From positions 14,255 to 78,254 of the forward strand of contig NMRB01001546.1 in NCBI GenBank assembly GCA_002633025.1: 64,000 bases of DNA. The letters run 5' to 3'. A program made the position numbers and the translations under genes. Source of the DNA: Notospermus geniculatus (taxonomy: Eukaryota > Nemertea > Pilidiophora > Heteronemertea > Lineidae). Below, in pieces: positions 34,699-45,417 of the stretch (within the stretch, counting starts at the first letter, position 1; each line of letters begins with the position of its first letter). A model generated the notes under the pieces. It did not search any database. It was not told the origin of the DNA and saw only the letters and a list, made by a program, of their open reading frames with translations.

Positions 34699-35301
34699 CA
34701 CTCTTAAAAAATTCTCGTCGTACTGATAAGCTGGAACTCGTTCTCAGAATATGCTTAAATTGACAGGGTCTATCTTGTCAATTGACAAGTTTTTAACTTG
34801 TCATCCTCGGAAAAGAGACATCTTATCATTGAAACAACTACATCTCGTCATTCAGGCTACACAAAAATAAAAAATTATGCGCCAAGAGACCGTTATGCGG
34901 TAGTTACAAGTACTAATAACAGGTACATATGAAAGAAAAACTCTCCCAAATTTCAGGGCCTACGGCGGGATTCGAACCTACGACCTATGAAATGTATAAA
35001 CTACTAGACATAAACCCTAAACCCTCGTGGCTATTGAGGCAACGATGGTGACAGCATGCGTAGAGTTCAAGAAATTGAGCGATAAATGTGAGGGAAGCGC
35101 ATGCGCAATAATGACCTGCCACCTGCAACTTATCGCCATAACTAGAGACCTTGTCAACTGGATAAACTGAACTCGTCACAGAGGTGTGCGACTCGCCATG
35201 ACAAGTAAATTGTGTCATGAATGACGTAATTCGTCAGGCTGACTAAAGCATCTCATCAATATTCGCAGACAAGTTGCGATGACAAGAATTTTTTAAGAGT
35301 G
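34699..35301. mobile_element. 603-bp TA-flanked element inserted in the 18-bp array
   Basis: Terminal inverted repeats CACTCTTAAAAAATTCT.GTC and mirror; TA at 34697-34698 and 35302-35303. Removing the element and one TA restores an intact CTTTTACGACAATG unit. The interior has many CTTGTCA/TTGACAAG motifs near both ends and carries a tRNA-like SINE (34950-35040). Non-autonomous Tc1/mariner-like by its TA target; no transposase frame. Confidence 0.85.
34950..35040 (-). mobile_element. tRNA-like SINE head inside the 603-bp element
   Basis: On the minus strand: A-box-like TAGCCACGAGG, B box GGTTCGAATCC followed by CGCCGTAGGCCC. Acceptor-stem pairing is not convincing, so it is a derived SINE head and not a tRNA gene. 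Confidence 0.5.
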
Positions 35302-35352
35302 TACGACAATGTAAGCTTTTACGGCAATGTAAGCTTTTACGGCAATATAATC
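35302..35352. repeat. 18-bp minisatellite, right part
   Basis: TACGACAATGTAAGCTTTTA and two further units, continuing the array at 34619-34698. Confidence 0.9.
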
Positions 35353-35458
35353 TCGGAAGTATGAAAATTTCAAGAGGAAAACTTGAATCTTGAATTACAC
35401 GATTCTGGTCGGACTCTCCCTCTGTCTATCAGATCAGTCACTCATCCCTTGAAAGTTA

Positions 35459-35599
35459 GTCTGGTTCCCTGACCTGCTAAAACATACAGAACACCCGGCA
35501 TTTTGACCGGGCATTTTGACAGTATTGACGCTGCGCCTGCCTGACCTCTGTATCGCACCATCAGTCAGCGCCACCATACAGCAGGTCAGGGAACCAGAC
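35459..35599. mobile_element. TA-flanked MITE, GTCTGGTTCCCTGACC ends
   Basis: Left GTCTGGTTCCCTGACCTGCT, right AGCAGGTCAGGGAACCAGAC, perfect over 20 bp, with TA at both borders (35457-35458, 35600-35601). Interior unrelated and non-coding. Confidence 0.9.
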
Positions 35600-35601
35600 T
35601 A

Positions 35602-36005
35602 CTTGAAAGTCGTCCATCACATGAAAATCGAACCATAACAGAGAATGATGGCCCGAGATTTCTTTCAGCGACACTCGCCGGTGGATGCGTTGGCTCCATG
35701 ATACTGGGCGATCATTTCATTTTTGCTGTGGCTACAGTGCACACACCAGCTCACAGACACAGACCTCAAAATACAGAAGTTCATTATGCATGTTATGATT
35801 TCGTTTCAATCATTGCAGGGCTATCCCTTCTTCAGTGGTACAAATGTAAATTTAATGGACGTTACGACGAAAGTTTCAAAGCTTCTCCCTGGACTCGTCT
35901 CGTGACGCGATCTCAAGAATAAAGTAAAAGTAGTAAAAAAAGAACAAAAGTGGAAAACGTATATCGGGCGGCCTAAAATAATTGATTGAAACGCTCTTTA
36001 CTCAA
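35602..36005. other. spacer, no gene seen
   Basis: Two overlapping plus-strand frames without motifs. Nothing else recognised. Confidence 0.5.
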
Positions 36006-36099
36006 TAATCCTCCCACAGCAGGGTTTTTACCTCGCTCATCTTCATGCATTCACACAAGGTGCGAGTGTATGAAGAGGGGCCTCGCTGTGGGAGGATGC
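36006..36099. mobile_element. CATCCTCCC hairpin element, copy 2
   Basis: AATCCTCCCACAGCAGGGTT mirrored by CCTCGCTGTGGGAGGATGC, with CTCGCTCATCTTCATGCA against GTGTATGAAGAGGGG. Confidence 0.85.
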
Positions 36100-36514
36100 T
36101 CTTCCTTGACTTCAACTTTACAATCCCAATTGCAAAAGTTTAATACAGTCAAGAAAAGAGTGCTCTAGTTTTTTGGCGCACCCGTTATATTAGCTTCCGA
36201 AGCAATTGCATGTATGTAGGTTTTAGTGAGTGGCGTGAAGCAGTGCTACGGCCGCCGCCTCGAGGGACGAGGTGATGAATTGGGTCCAAATGTAATATTC
36301 TGGAGAGGAAATGAGGATAGATGTGAATATTAGGCTGACAAGGCCGTGCCTTGGGTACACCCTGGGGGTGACACCAGATCATAACGATACGTCGACAGCA
36401 ACGCTGCATATGACTGGGCACTTATTGGTTTTGTTTGTGCGTTAGACATATATGTATTCGTATAGTAATATTTATATACAGGGTGGCTCAGAAATGTTGA
36501 TAGGCCATTCTTCG

Positions 36515-36795
36515 CACGCAAGTTGCTTCGATAGTCCAGAGGTTATCACGTCCGTTTGGCAAGCGGTAGGTCCATGGTTCGAATCCAGCCTGGGTCAAAT
36601 GGGATTAATCATCCCTGACCCTGGATTTGACCGTCGCATGGGACAGTAAGCCGTGGTGCCTTATACCTTGTGCCTTTGCAAAGCCAAGTAAAGGACCCCA
36701 TTCAAGTGAGGAACATGAGTAGCTTGGGATGGCCTCTCTTCCATACTTGCCAGCGCCAATAATCTTTGGCTCCGGCCTTGATGGAAAATATCAAA
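36515..36795 (+). mobile_element. tRNA-derived SINE, family A, copy 3
   Basis: B box GGTTCGAATCC at 36576-36586, then TTAATCATCCCTGACC, AAGCCGTGGTGCCTTATA and AAGTAAAGGACCCCATTC, all shared with copies 1 and 2. Tail CGGCCTTGATGGAAAATATC. Confidence 0.85.
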
Positions 36796-37993
36796 TTCCG
36801 AATTGATCGGAAATCGATAGGTTTCGTACTTGACCTGACTGGGCCTACGTTCGTGCACAAGTTGACATGCTCCTCAGTCTAGGGATACACACCAAAACCA
36901 TCACTCTCTCTGGCAAACGGTTGTCGAGTTGTGGTCATTTGGCGGCCATCGTGAAAATGGCATCTTTCCGGAAGTCAGATTTTGCTACACTTCCGCTATG
37001 TCAATAGATCGTCCGAATGATACCAAGGAGCCTTAATAGCCTGTATTTCCGATAGGACTCTCTGCCGATCAGGGATTCATATTTTAGCGCCTCGCCAGAG
37101 ACAACAACAGTCTTTCTCGACCCCCAGATCATCTTCCCAGAGATATCGATCTCCCTATTCCCTTCTTGTCTAATTATTACATCCTGGTCATCCTCCTGTC
37201 TCCTGTCTAGCCTCAGATTGACCCTGGATTTGTTTACGTACGGCAGTCACGATAGACCACAGAGGTCAAATCCTCGATAATTATCGATCCTCACGTAGAC
37301 GTAGCGGAGGCGAGAAGTCATCCTCCAGGCAGAGATAGCCTTGACCCACTACCATCTGCGTGGAGCTTGCTTCCCCGGTAACTTCTGAGAGATGGAGAGT
37401 GGGTTGTAGTGGGATGATCCTCGCTGAGAAAACCTCAGGAATTCACCGTTCCGGAGGTGATTTTCCGATAAAGACAGTTTTTTTCAGTGAGTTCGCCTCG
37501 TGCATGATCATCTGCCTTTAGCCAGACAGCAAATTTGGCTCCGTTCAATATACATGCCTTCAACTACTTAAAAGTGCTTGTGTTTTCTAAATATTTCAAA
37601 AATTTTTTTATTGTCGATCACAAAACATGAAATAACCACTTAGCGTCCGGATAAATATTAGAGTTGTTCATGTCTAATTCTACTCTCGTCTAAAATCACG
37701 CCATCACGTGATCAAACCCGTTAAAAAATGTGATGAAAGGTTTAACAAACGATGCTCATTAGGTTTACGCAAAGGTAAAGCTGTTGGTTTTGCAGGTCTG
37801 GTATTCCTGCATCTCAGCCTTGTGAATTTAAAAAACAACCCATCAACATTGCTATTTTGGCTTGCTCATTAAAATCACGAGTTGGCACAATGCAGACAAC
37901 ATATAAATTTCGAATTGAAGAGGCTCTTTCGCCTTTACAACTCCGAGTCCAATAACATGTAACATTTTTTATTCATGGGTTTTTATTCATGGG
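36796..37993. other. spacer, no gene seen
   Basis: 37050-37450 is GC-richer than the average and could hide exons, but I find no convincing frame with splice sites. Confidence 0.45.
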
Positions 37994-38215
37994 TTGTAGA
38001 AAGTAACCAAACAGTTTTTTGGTACTCCTTTATGTGTATCCACAGCGTTTCTACCAGTGTTTCCTGGTCGTCTTCAGGTGGCTGAATGACGACCAGGGAA
38101 CACCGGTAGAAACGTTGTGGAGTACATATATTAGAAAGAAGATTCTTATTATGATTCTTTGGATATAAGAAAGAAGGAGTATGTACCAAAAAAAACTGTT
38201 TAGTTACTTTGTCAA
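37994..38215. mobile_element. inverted repeat with two hammerhead-like cores
   Basis: Arms AAGTAACCAAACAGTTTTTT and mirror AAAAAAACTGTTTAGTTACTT, then GTACTCCTT..., CCACA(G)CGTTTCTACC. At the centre CTGGTCGTC and GACGACCAG face each other. Both strands read CTGA(A)NGA, an ACCAG/CTGGT-type stem and GAAAC (plus: 38082-38113). The cleavage position would be G, not allowed in a hammerhead, so probably a relic. Confidence 0.75.
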
Positions 38216-38354
38216 GCTCGTCTTAAAAATACCGTTCAAAGAAGTTGCAGGAGTTTCAAAACACATAAATAGTTTTTTTACTTTTTTACTTTTACTTCAT
38301 CAAACTTATTAAAAGTTGTACATGTGAATGTAAAGAAACATGCCCTAATTAATG

Positions 38355-38412
38355 GGATGTTGTTTATCAAACACTTTCTTTTGATCAAAAGTGTTTCATC
38401 CATACAACATCC
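38355..38412. repeat. short inverted repeat
   Basis: GGATGTTGT ... AAACACTTT / AAAGTGTTT ... ACAACATCC, about 58 bp. Confidence 0.7.
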
Positions 38413-38464
38413 AGGTTTTAGAGAACATGAAATAGAAACGGGTTTCTAAGGTGAAAGAAATCGC

Positions 38465-38565
38465 TTCCAACCAGATTCGAACCACGGACCCTAGCATTAG
38501 GCATCAATCGCCAACAATAAGGGGCAGCACGCCTTAACCACAAGGCCAAATCCCCATCTTCAGGT
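38465..38565 (-). mobile_element. tRNA-like SINE head
   Basis: Minus strand: GGCCTTGTGGTTAAGGCGTG resembles a tRNA-Leu/Ser D-arm region, B box GTGGTTCGAATCTGG downstream. The spacing between boxes is long (class II tRNA-like). No second copy here; could be a decayed tRNA pseudogene. Confidence 0.5.
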
Positions 38566-39689
38566 TTTAGAGGGACGTTTTAAATTGCAGTTGTTCTTAA
38601 GGAGATAGAGAACCTCTGCAAATCTGGTTCAGATGGTAAACAGACGAAATACTCTGGTCAAGAATGTATCAAAAGTTGCATAAACAGGTTCAAGAATGCA
38701 CACAAGGTCGGTCCATGTTGAATCCTTGCCACGGGTCAGAAGGAGTTCAATATCTTGTTATCAGACAGATAAAGATCAATATTGTAGCCAAGGGATTCAT
38801 AGGTTAGGTCGGCTGCAGACGGCGCGGCTCTTCTCGGTGGTCTTCAACATACTCTCCACCTTTACTTCACCTGAACATTGATCCAAGTGGAGCCCAAGGT
38901 CATCTATAGTCTCCCCTTTCCCATAACATCATGGCGCGTTGACTGACTAGGCCTTTCTGAAACGCTGTTTAATTTTTGCTCGGTTTGGATTATTTTTTTA
39001 ACCAATGAAGTGGTTTGGGCTCAAGATCTTGTGAAATAATAACGTCTATCTGTTGGTATAATACATTTATAGAGTCTAAATCCAACCGTTCAGAAGTTAG
39101 CTGTACATTGTTTCCCCTGCCCCTAGCTGTACAAAGCCGAGTCCACCAGTCCAATGATAAAGTCAGTACCAAAACTTCAAAACGCTCTATCTCCCACACC
39201 CACCACCGCTTTCACGCCAGACGACCAGTTCTACATGTATACTCAGGGATGTACATGCAAGACTGTAGTGCCAGAAAATTGGTAACCTTTCCAGCTACCC
39301 TGACCCCTCTGGGCTCCCAGTCTAAATTGGCCGAAATGAACAAACCAACAACGACAACACATAAACAGAAACCAAACGATGGCAGATCACCGGTACACTC
39401 GAGTCATCTTACATGCAAAAAATGGTAAATTGTCTAGGTAATATGAGTTGTAATGTTGCAAAGAAACTTGAGATTTTAACAAACAACATTCGCTTACGTC
39501 ATCGGTGCCACGTGCGAGTGAGGCTGGATGACGAGTAAAACGTGATGTAAGGTGATGCTGAGGGAAATGGACATTGGTGATACTTGAAGTTCCTTGCTCT
39601 CGCTCTAAGTCAAAATTAAAGAACATTGGGTTTGGGTTTATAGTCTGATATCAACAACGTGACGGTAGAGGTTATCGTCCGACTTTACA
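38566..39689. other. spacer, no gene seen
   Basis: Both strands are open for parts of 38990-39428. No motif decides between them. Confidence 0.4.
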
Positions 39690-39912
39690 CTTTAACCCCA
39701 GTCTGTCCTGAAACCTTTCAGTAGAACTCAGAAGCTGCTCATTCAGCGCTACAATCTGAGCTTTTCCGACCGGTACCCATTTATACACCTGGGTGGAGAC
39801 AGGCCAGTGAGGCAAAGAGACTTGCCCAAAGTCTCACGCCCAGTGGGATTCGAACCCGGGACCCTCTGACCGCTAGTCGGAGACCCGAACCACTACACCA
39901 ACCGGGTCCGCC
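39690..39912 (-). mobile_element. tRNA-headed SINE, family B, copy 2, MIR-like tail
   Basis: Minus strand: GACCCGGTTGGTGTAGTGG (A box), CCCGGGTTCGAATCCCACTG (B box at about 39848-39860), then CTTTGGGCAAGTCTCTTTGC and GGTGTATAAATGGGTACCGG, ending CTGAATGAGCAGCTTCTGAG. The GGGCAAGTC...AAATGGG motif resembles the L2-derived tail of MIR SINEs in vertebrates, suggesting L2/CR1-type LINE mobilisation. Acceptor-stem halves still pair at six of seven positions, but the anticodon arm does not fold. Confidence 0.8.
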
Positions 39913-40680
39913 AATCACTCTGGGAAATTTTAATAGAAAAAATAAAATAACATGTTTGGAGAAAATAAAGAATAGTCTACATAGCCAAATTTCTTTGAGG
40001 AAATATCAGATGGCTTAATTTGGATTTGGCAGCTGTTTGGGATCATTTTGTTCTGTGCAACTTACGAGACTGTACCTGTGCAGAGGCACAGCAATAAAAG
40101 GTGAAAGAGTCGGGAGTTGTTTGGAACGACCACAGCAGGTGAGGCGAAGGGCAATGCCGGTAAAAACCAAAACACGAGCGTTTTACCGAAACCGAACCCA
40201 AATTGAGCGGCTGTTGTCATTTTCTTTGTGTTGGCTGAACATCAAAGCTCATTACTTGAACAATTGGATGACGGCGGACCACCGTGGTGAGAGCCTGGAT
40301 TCCTCTTCCTTTCCTACTGGATAGTGATACCACTAAAGACTCGAAACGAAACCCCGGCCTGACATGACTTTAGCAATCTGTGCTAAAACCAAAGTTCCGT
40401 TCCGTCAATAGTGGGCGTTAGTCTGAAATGAGAAAAAAAAATACTCGCGAAGCTTTTTTATCGATCTCTAAGAATTTCTCCTCATTGTGTTGTTTATTCG
40501 TTGCTCATTATCTTTGCAACATGATACCATGCCACCAAGGAACACGATAATAGGCGGCTTACCCCCTGCTCTGGCTCAGACGGGGTCCTGCTGTTGCCAT
40601 TCCGTTCATAAGGTGCTAATGGTAAGGTAATCTTCACGATATTGGGTGAACTCACCGTACCTTTCGTGAACCATCATTGC
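39913..40680. other. spacer, no gene seen
   Basis: A 95-codon plus frame (40037-40324) has no motif. Otherwise featureless. Confidence 0.45.
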
Positions 40681-41335
40681 CCGTCTTGGCTCTGATGGTG
40701 TTGCCCATCTCAGCTTTGATGGCGTTGCCCAACTTGGCTCTGATGGCGGTTGCCCATCTTGGTTCTGATGGCGTTGATGTTGGCTCTGATGGCAGTTGCC
40801 CATCTTGGCTCTGATGGCGTTGATGTTGGCTCTGATGGCGTTGCCCATCTTGGTTCGAGTGGTGTTGCCCATCTTGGCTTTGATGGCGTTGCCCATCTTG
40901 GCTTTGATGGCGTTACCCATCTTTGCCCTGACGGCGTTTTGCCTATCTTGGCTCTGATGGCCTTGATGTTGACTCTAACCACGGCGTTGCCCATCTTGGT
41001 TCTGAGGCGTTGCCCATGTTGGCTCTGATGGCGTTGCCCATCTTGGCTTTGATGGCGTTACCCATCTTTGCCCTGACGGCGTTTTGCCTATCTTGGCTCT
41101 GATGGCCTTGATGTTGACTCTAACCACGGCGTTGCCCATCTTGGTTCTGAGGCGTTGCCCATGTTGGCTCTGATGGCGTTGCCCATCTTGGCTCTGATGG
41201 CGTTGACATGTTAGTTCGGATGGCGTTGCCATCTTGGCTCTGATGGCGTTGCCCATCTTGGCGGCTCTGATGACGTTGCCATCTTGGCTCTTGATGGCGT
41301 TGCCCATCGTGGCTCTGGCGTTGCCCCATTGATAG
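40681..41335. repeat. 24-bp VNTR, TTGGCTCTGATGGCGTTGCC
   Basis: About 25 units of a 24-bp sequence (TTGGCTCTGATGGCGTTGCC + CATC) with point variants and small indels. A block of 145 bp (from about 40916) is repeated exactly from 41061, a second-order duplication. The unit has no stop in most frames; minus-strand frames would read MGNAIRAK, WATPSEPR or GQRHQSQD repeats. I see no start, splice or flanking domain that would make it a gene. Confidence 0.95.
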
Positions 41336-43641
41336 CCACCTCCTGTGAACCATCCGTTGGTCGTGCGTTTCTGGACTGGGCGAGAAACTGCTGTCAAAAA
41401 TATAGGGCGAGCCATGGTTCGCTTTGTGAAGGCCCATAGCCCATGAGCTTTTATTGCAATACAAACGTATAGTTGGTGACGGTCAGCCACCTTCTGTGAA
41501 TCACAAAAGAGGTATCGTCTATTTAGGCCACGAAAAATGCTGCAAAAACGTTGCAAAGTTCTTCACAAAGTTCTGAAGGACAGTAGGCCCTACTAGAAAT
41601 GAACTGCAAAATATCATACATTTACGGGATAGTTTCCTATACAAAGTATTTGATATTCGGCAACTACAGATAATAATTCCGAAATCTGTCCCAACTGCAC
41701 CTTCTTTGTGTAGTCTTCATGGCAAGGCCGACTGTTTTACAAACAACCAACGGAGGCAACGGGAACAGACTTTTTTGTCCTCAACGCGTCCTATTTGCAG
41801 CTGCTGTGGAGTGTCCATTTGATCTCAAGCACTATTGTTGCAAAAAAGTCACTCGCTGGTGTGGCTATCAAGCCAACCTTGAGGTCATAACAACGCCAAA
41901 TTCAAACGCTCTTTCGACAAAACTGTGTATTCAACCATTGCAAATAAGGCAATGGTATAGATGAATAAAGACACGGTTTGGATATCGCAGATATCGTGAC
42001 CGGATGCTTGAGAGCGCAGCTGCCAAATGCAGTCGAATTGTTGGCCACCTTCCATTACAAATCACTACCCCGGTCATGGACCAAGCCGTCCCCTGTCATG
42101 GACCAAGCCGTCCCAGGTCATGGACCAAGCCGTACCACAGGGAAGAATTATTGTGAGACCAAAGGCGATGACCACATACGGCGCGGGATTCGGCAATGAT
42201 GGTGTACAGATACTGCCTAAACCCCGGGGCCTAAACCTGTAGATTAATAGAGAAAACCAATATATTACTTCGAACAGATGCCATCAAACCCAAAATTCAC
42301 TTGATGGGAAGGACTGCGTGCAGTGAAAATGAATCGACCCCGCAGCCGACTCGTGAATTATTCAAACATTCAAAATATCGACGGGTCATTCGCACTGGAG
42401 TCACTGACTTCGTGCACACCACTTGAAACATTGAGAAATACATACATGTATTGACATTTAACTACGCACCACAGTCTGGGCATCATTACGAGCTGTTTGC
42501 TCAAGTCCTTGAAGAGTTAAATTGGTAAGTTCGCTGGGGAGAGCAAGTGGAGTACCTCTTCTTCATCAGCAGCCTGAAATGACAAGGTCTGTCTTTCAGC
42601 CTTGCACCATCAAGAGTTACGTAGTACAGATGTAAAGTTCACGTGCCCTTTATAAAACCCCTGTAAATTCATCAGTCAGATTTTGACATTTACATTTTGC
42701 ATCAAAATCGATGGTAACCTAGTTTTACCTCCTGGTAAATGAAGGCATGACGAGTTATATCACGAACACAGGAAAAATATGGCCGAAGGATCAAAATTGT
42801 GCACAATTTGTAGTGCTGTAAAGTGCTCGCAAAACTTTACAAAAATAATACCTCAAGCAATCGACAAAGTTACGAAATAATTGCTTTTTGTATCATTTTT
42901 TACTGACGAATACGTACTTCCATTATCCTCGCTAATAACCGTCTTGAAAGTACATTGTCCTAAAATCTGCCAATATACAATACATATTTTTTCTCAAGAA
43001 TCATCCTTGGAGCTTACAACGCTTGGGGAAGGAATTCTAGTACTCTTCTTTAACTTACTTAACAATACTGGAATGGATTGAAGACCGGTGTTGAAAATTA
43101 AAAGGGAGACCTAGTAAAGAAAGTATGATAATGGACCAAAGGCGTTTCCTTGATAAAAAAGTCATCTGTTTCGCTTGTTGTTTGGATGTGACAATACTCA
43201 TGATACTGGAGATTTTTCACCATCGTCTTTTGCGCAACATTCCCTTATAGCTTTTTGTGGTGTTATGTGAATTTTGAGATGGTTTCTTAGCAACGTGTCC
43301 AACGAAAGAATCCGTATAGCTCGAGGTTCAAACGCAACCTAAACATTCGACCAAAAGAATCCAGGTCGAAAAACTGCGACATGAACTTGTTACCATGTAG
43401 CAGCCGAATTCCTGTGGTGATTCCCAAGGCGCTCGGACTCCTAGAAATGGAGCTGGTTCACGAAAAGACAGACACTTGACATTTAAGTTTAATCAAAGAG
43501 AAATTAGGAATTTGAAAAATAGAAAGTAAAAAGTTTGTAAAAATCTACAAAGTTTTACAATAGAGTCGACATGGCCTCGATGGTCGTGACAAGAACCAAA
43601 AATTAAATTACACGCTAAAGTACATACACGTAGAAGAAATT
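41336..43641. other. spacer with a small 22-bp array
   Basis: No gene called. 41719-41964 is an 81-codon plus frame without motifs. The 22-bp repeat at 42070-42135 is listed separately. Confidence 0.45.
42070..42135. repeat. 22-bp tandem repeat, three units
   Basis: Three units of GTCATGGACCAAGCCGTCCC plus two variable bases. Confidence 0.95.
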
Positions 43642-43705
43642 CTAAGTGTAAAATTTCCCTTATCTTTTCTTTGGAGCAATAGTTTAAGGGAAATTTTACA
43701 CTTAA
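43642..43705. mobile_element. partial copy of the 23426 hairpin element
   Basis: CTAAGTGTAAAATTTCCCTT and mirror AAGGGAAATTTTACACTTAA around TCTTTTCTTTGGAGCAATAG. The outer GGGGCCGTATGCA ends are missing. Confidence 0.8.
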
Positions 43706-43733
43706 TGGGCGGTAGTCAAAAAGGGTGATCATC

Positions 43734-43791
43734 GCGTGTAACTTCACTGAATGCACACACTTCCACCATGCATTTGACGAAGTTACACGCC
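43734..43791. repeat. short palindrome, GCGTGTAACTTC arms
   Basis: GCGTGTAACTTCACTGAATGCA faces TGCATTTGACGAAGTTACAC across a 13-nt spacer. Confidence 0.8.
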
Positions 43792-43908
43792 TGCCCTGTA
43801 TTCATAAAACTACATGTACTTAAGTCTGAGAGTGTGACACTTATCCTGTGTTGAACAAAATTTTTTTTAAAGTAGTTACATGTACATCATACACATGAAT
43901 ATGGCCCT
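43792..43908. mobile_element. degenerate GGGCC-type hairpin element
   Basis: Left GCCCTGTATTCATAAAACTA, right ATGAATATGGCCC; inner ACATGTACTTAA against TTAAAGTAGTTACATGT. Resembles 3203-3317 at its ends (GGGCC.ATATTCAT). Confidence 0.55.
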
Positions 43909-44045
43909 GGGACATTATTCACAAAGCTCTCCTAGCTTTATGGAGTGCATAAACTATTGTTCATTTGCGGTAACCTACTGTTCACTATAAGCCTGACAAA
44001 GGGTTTGCAGTACCCTTAAAGTTGCGGGGGCTTTGTGAATGTCCC
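43909..44045. mobile_element. GGGAC-type hairpin element, reversed copy
   Basis: Left GGGACATTATTCACAAAGC, right GCTTTGTGAATGTCCC. The interior is the reverse complement of that at 23232-23373 (CCTGACAAAGGGTTTGCAG, AAACTATTGTTCAT). Confidence 0.85.
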
Positions 44046-45417
44046 TGGTCCTGGCTTCCGTGAAGGAAGCATACGTTTCTAATCGTTAGCTTCTAGACAT
44101 TGCTGTAGCTCTGGTAATGCCTTCTCTTGTCGCTCCATCAGCATTCATGACCTTGAAATCAAAATTGAAATTGAAATTGAACAGGAAATTGAAAAATTAA
44201 CGCGGTAATAGCTTCATACATGCACTTGCACTTCAACTGCCTTCAGTACCCAAAATCCCGGATATGATGCACGCCGGGACATGATTTTTTTACACACCTG
44301 CACAGCCAAAGCTGTGTACCAGCAATTCTGTACATACTTAATACATGTCATAGGCCGATATACTGTCGTAATTGTTAACTTCCTTCCTGTAGTCCCCAAA
44401 TTCTCTGTTTTCTTCATTGCCTCCTGGGCTTTTGCGTCTTTTTGCACAGTTACGCAACCAAATGGCCTAATCGCTTGTAATCATCGTGTTTTTCTACACC
44501 ATACCATGCTAGGATAAATGTACGAAACGTGAAATCCGTGTCGAAATGGTAACAATATAGGTACTAAGAAAAAACAAGCGGATATTACATGTAGAGGTGC
44601 TAAAAACATAAAGAATACCTTAGTCCTAAACCTGTTAATACTTTTTCTGTTTTTTTAAAAATTACCGACATACCTTTTTATCGGCGAAACGACGTTGTCA
44701 AATAAATGGGAACCTGATACCATACTGGTAGCCTTGCAGGTAACGTCATGTTATGGGCCTACTCATTTTTCTCCAAAGATGTACAAAGGCGTTTAGCTAC
44801 ATGTACCCCCAGGCCCATCGCTGAAAAAGAAATGTAATTGTGAAGTTGCGTAAAGGATGTGCACTGATGCGATTGGCCGATAGCAAACTCATAAGTTTAA
44901 GGTCAGTGCCTGTACCCGCCTCTTCCCTTAGCATATTATCATAAAGGAATCAACCATAAAGGTTTAACTGCGAACGATGAGCTTACTGAGGGATACACTT
45001 CCTGTGTTGCCACCAGATGTCTCTCACTGCCTGATTTTTGGCTTTACGTAATAGGCACGAGCTTCAACTTTTTTTGTGGTGAAGAGGTACATGAACCTGC
45101 CAACATGATGCTTTGAATTCCATTTCTGATGATAACTGAGCTATTTTCAGCACAATTAGTGTTCCATGTACAAATGTACGTCAGCCTATTCAAATGTACA
45201 CCGATGACCCTGAACACACATCGTTCGNAAACCCCAAGAAAAAAATTATCGAATTGAAAAAAAAATTGCAAATGTAAATATTTTTCATCAATGAGCTCTA
45301 TGGGCCACCGTAGTATTCTCATATTGCCTGAACTATAGCAGCTAGGATGTTTTTACCTTGCATTGATGATATGTATTTACCTATATAAATGCAGCAAAAT
45401 TCAGCCGGATTGAAATT
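44046..45417. other. spacer, no gene seen
   Basis: A short GAAATTGAAATTGAA run at about 44162-44195. Opposing open frames at 44214-44517 lack motifs. Confidence 0.5.

Noticed and set aside
39835-39912. Functional tRNA gene on the minus strand
   Set aside because: Boxes A and B and part of the acceptor stem are present, but the anticodon arm does not fold and the sequence continues into a SINE body shared with another copy.
40606-41556. 193-codon minus-strand repeat protein
   Set aside because: Stop-free 24-bp units make several frames open at once; the frame drifts between octapeptides at indels.
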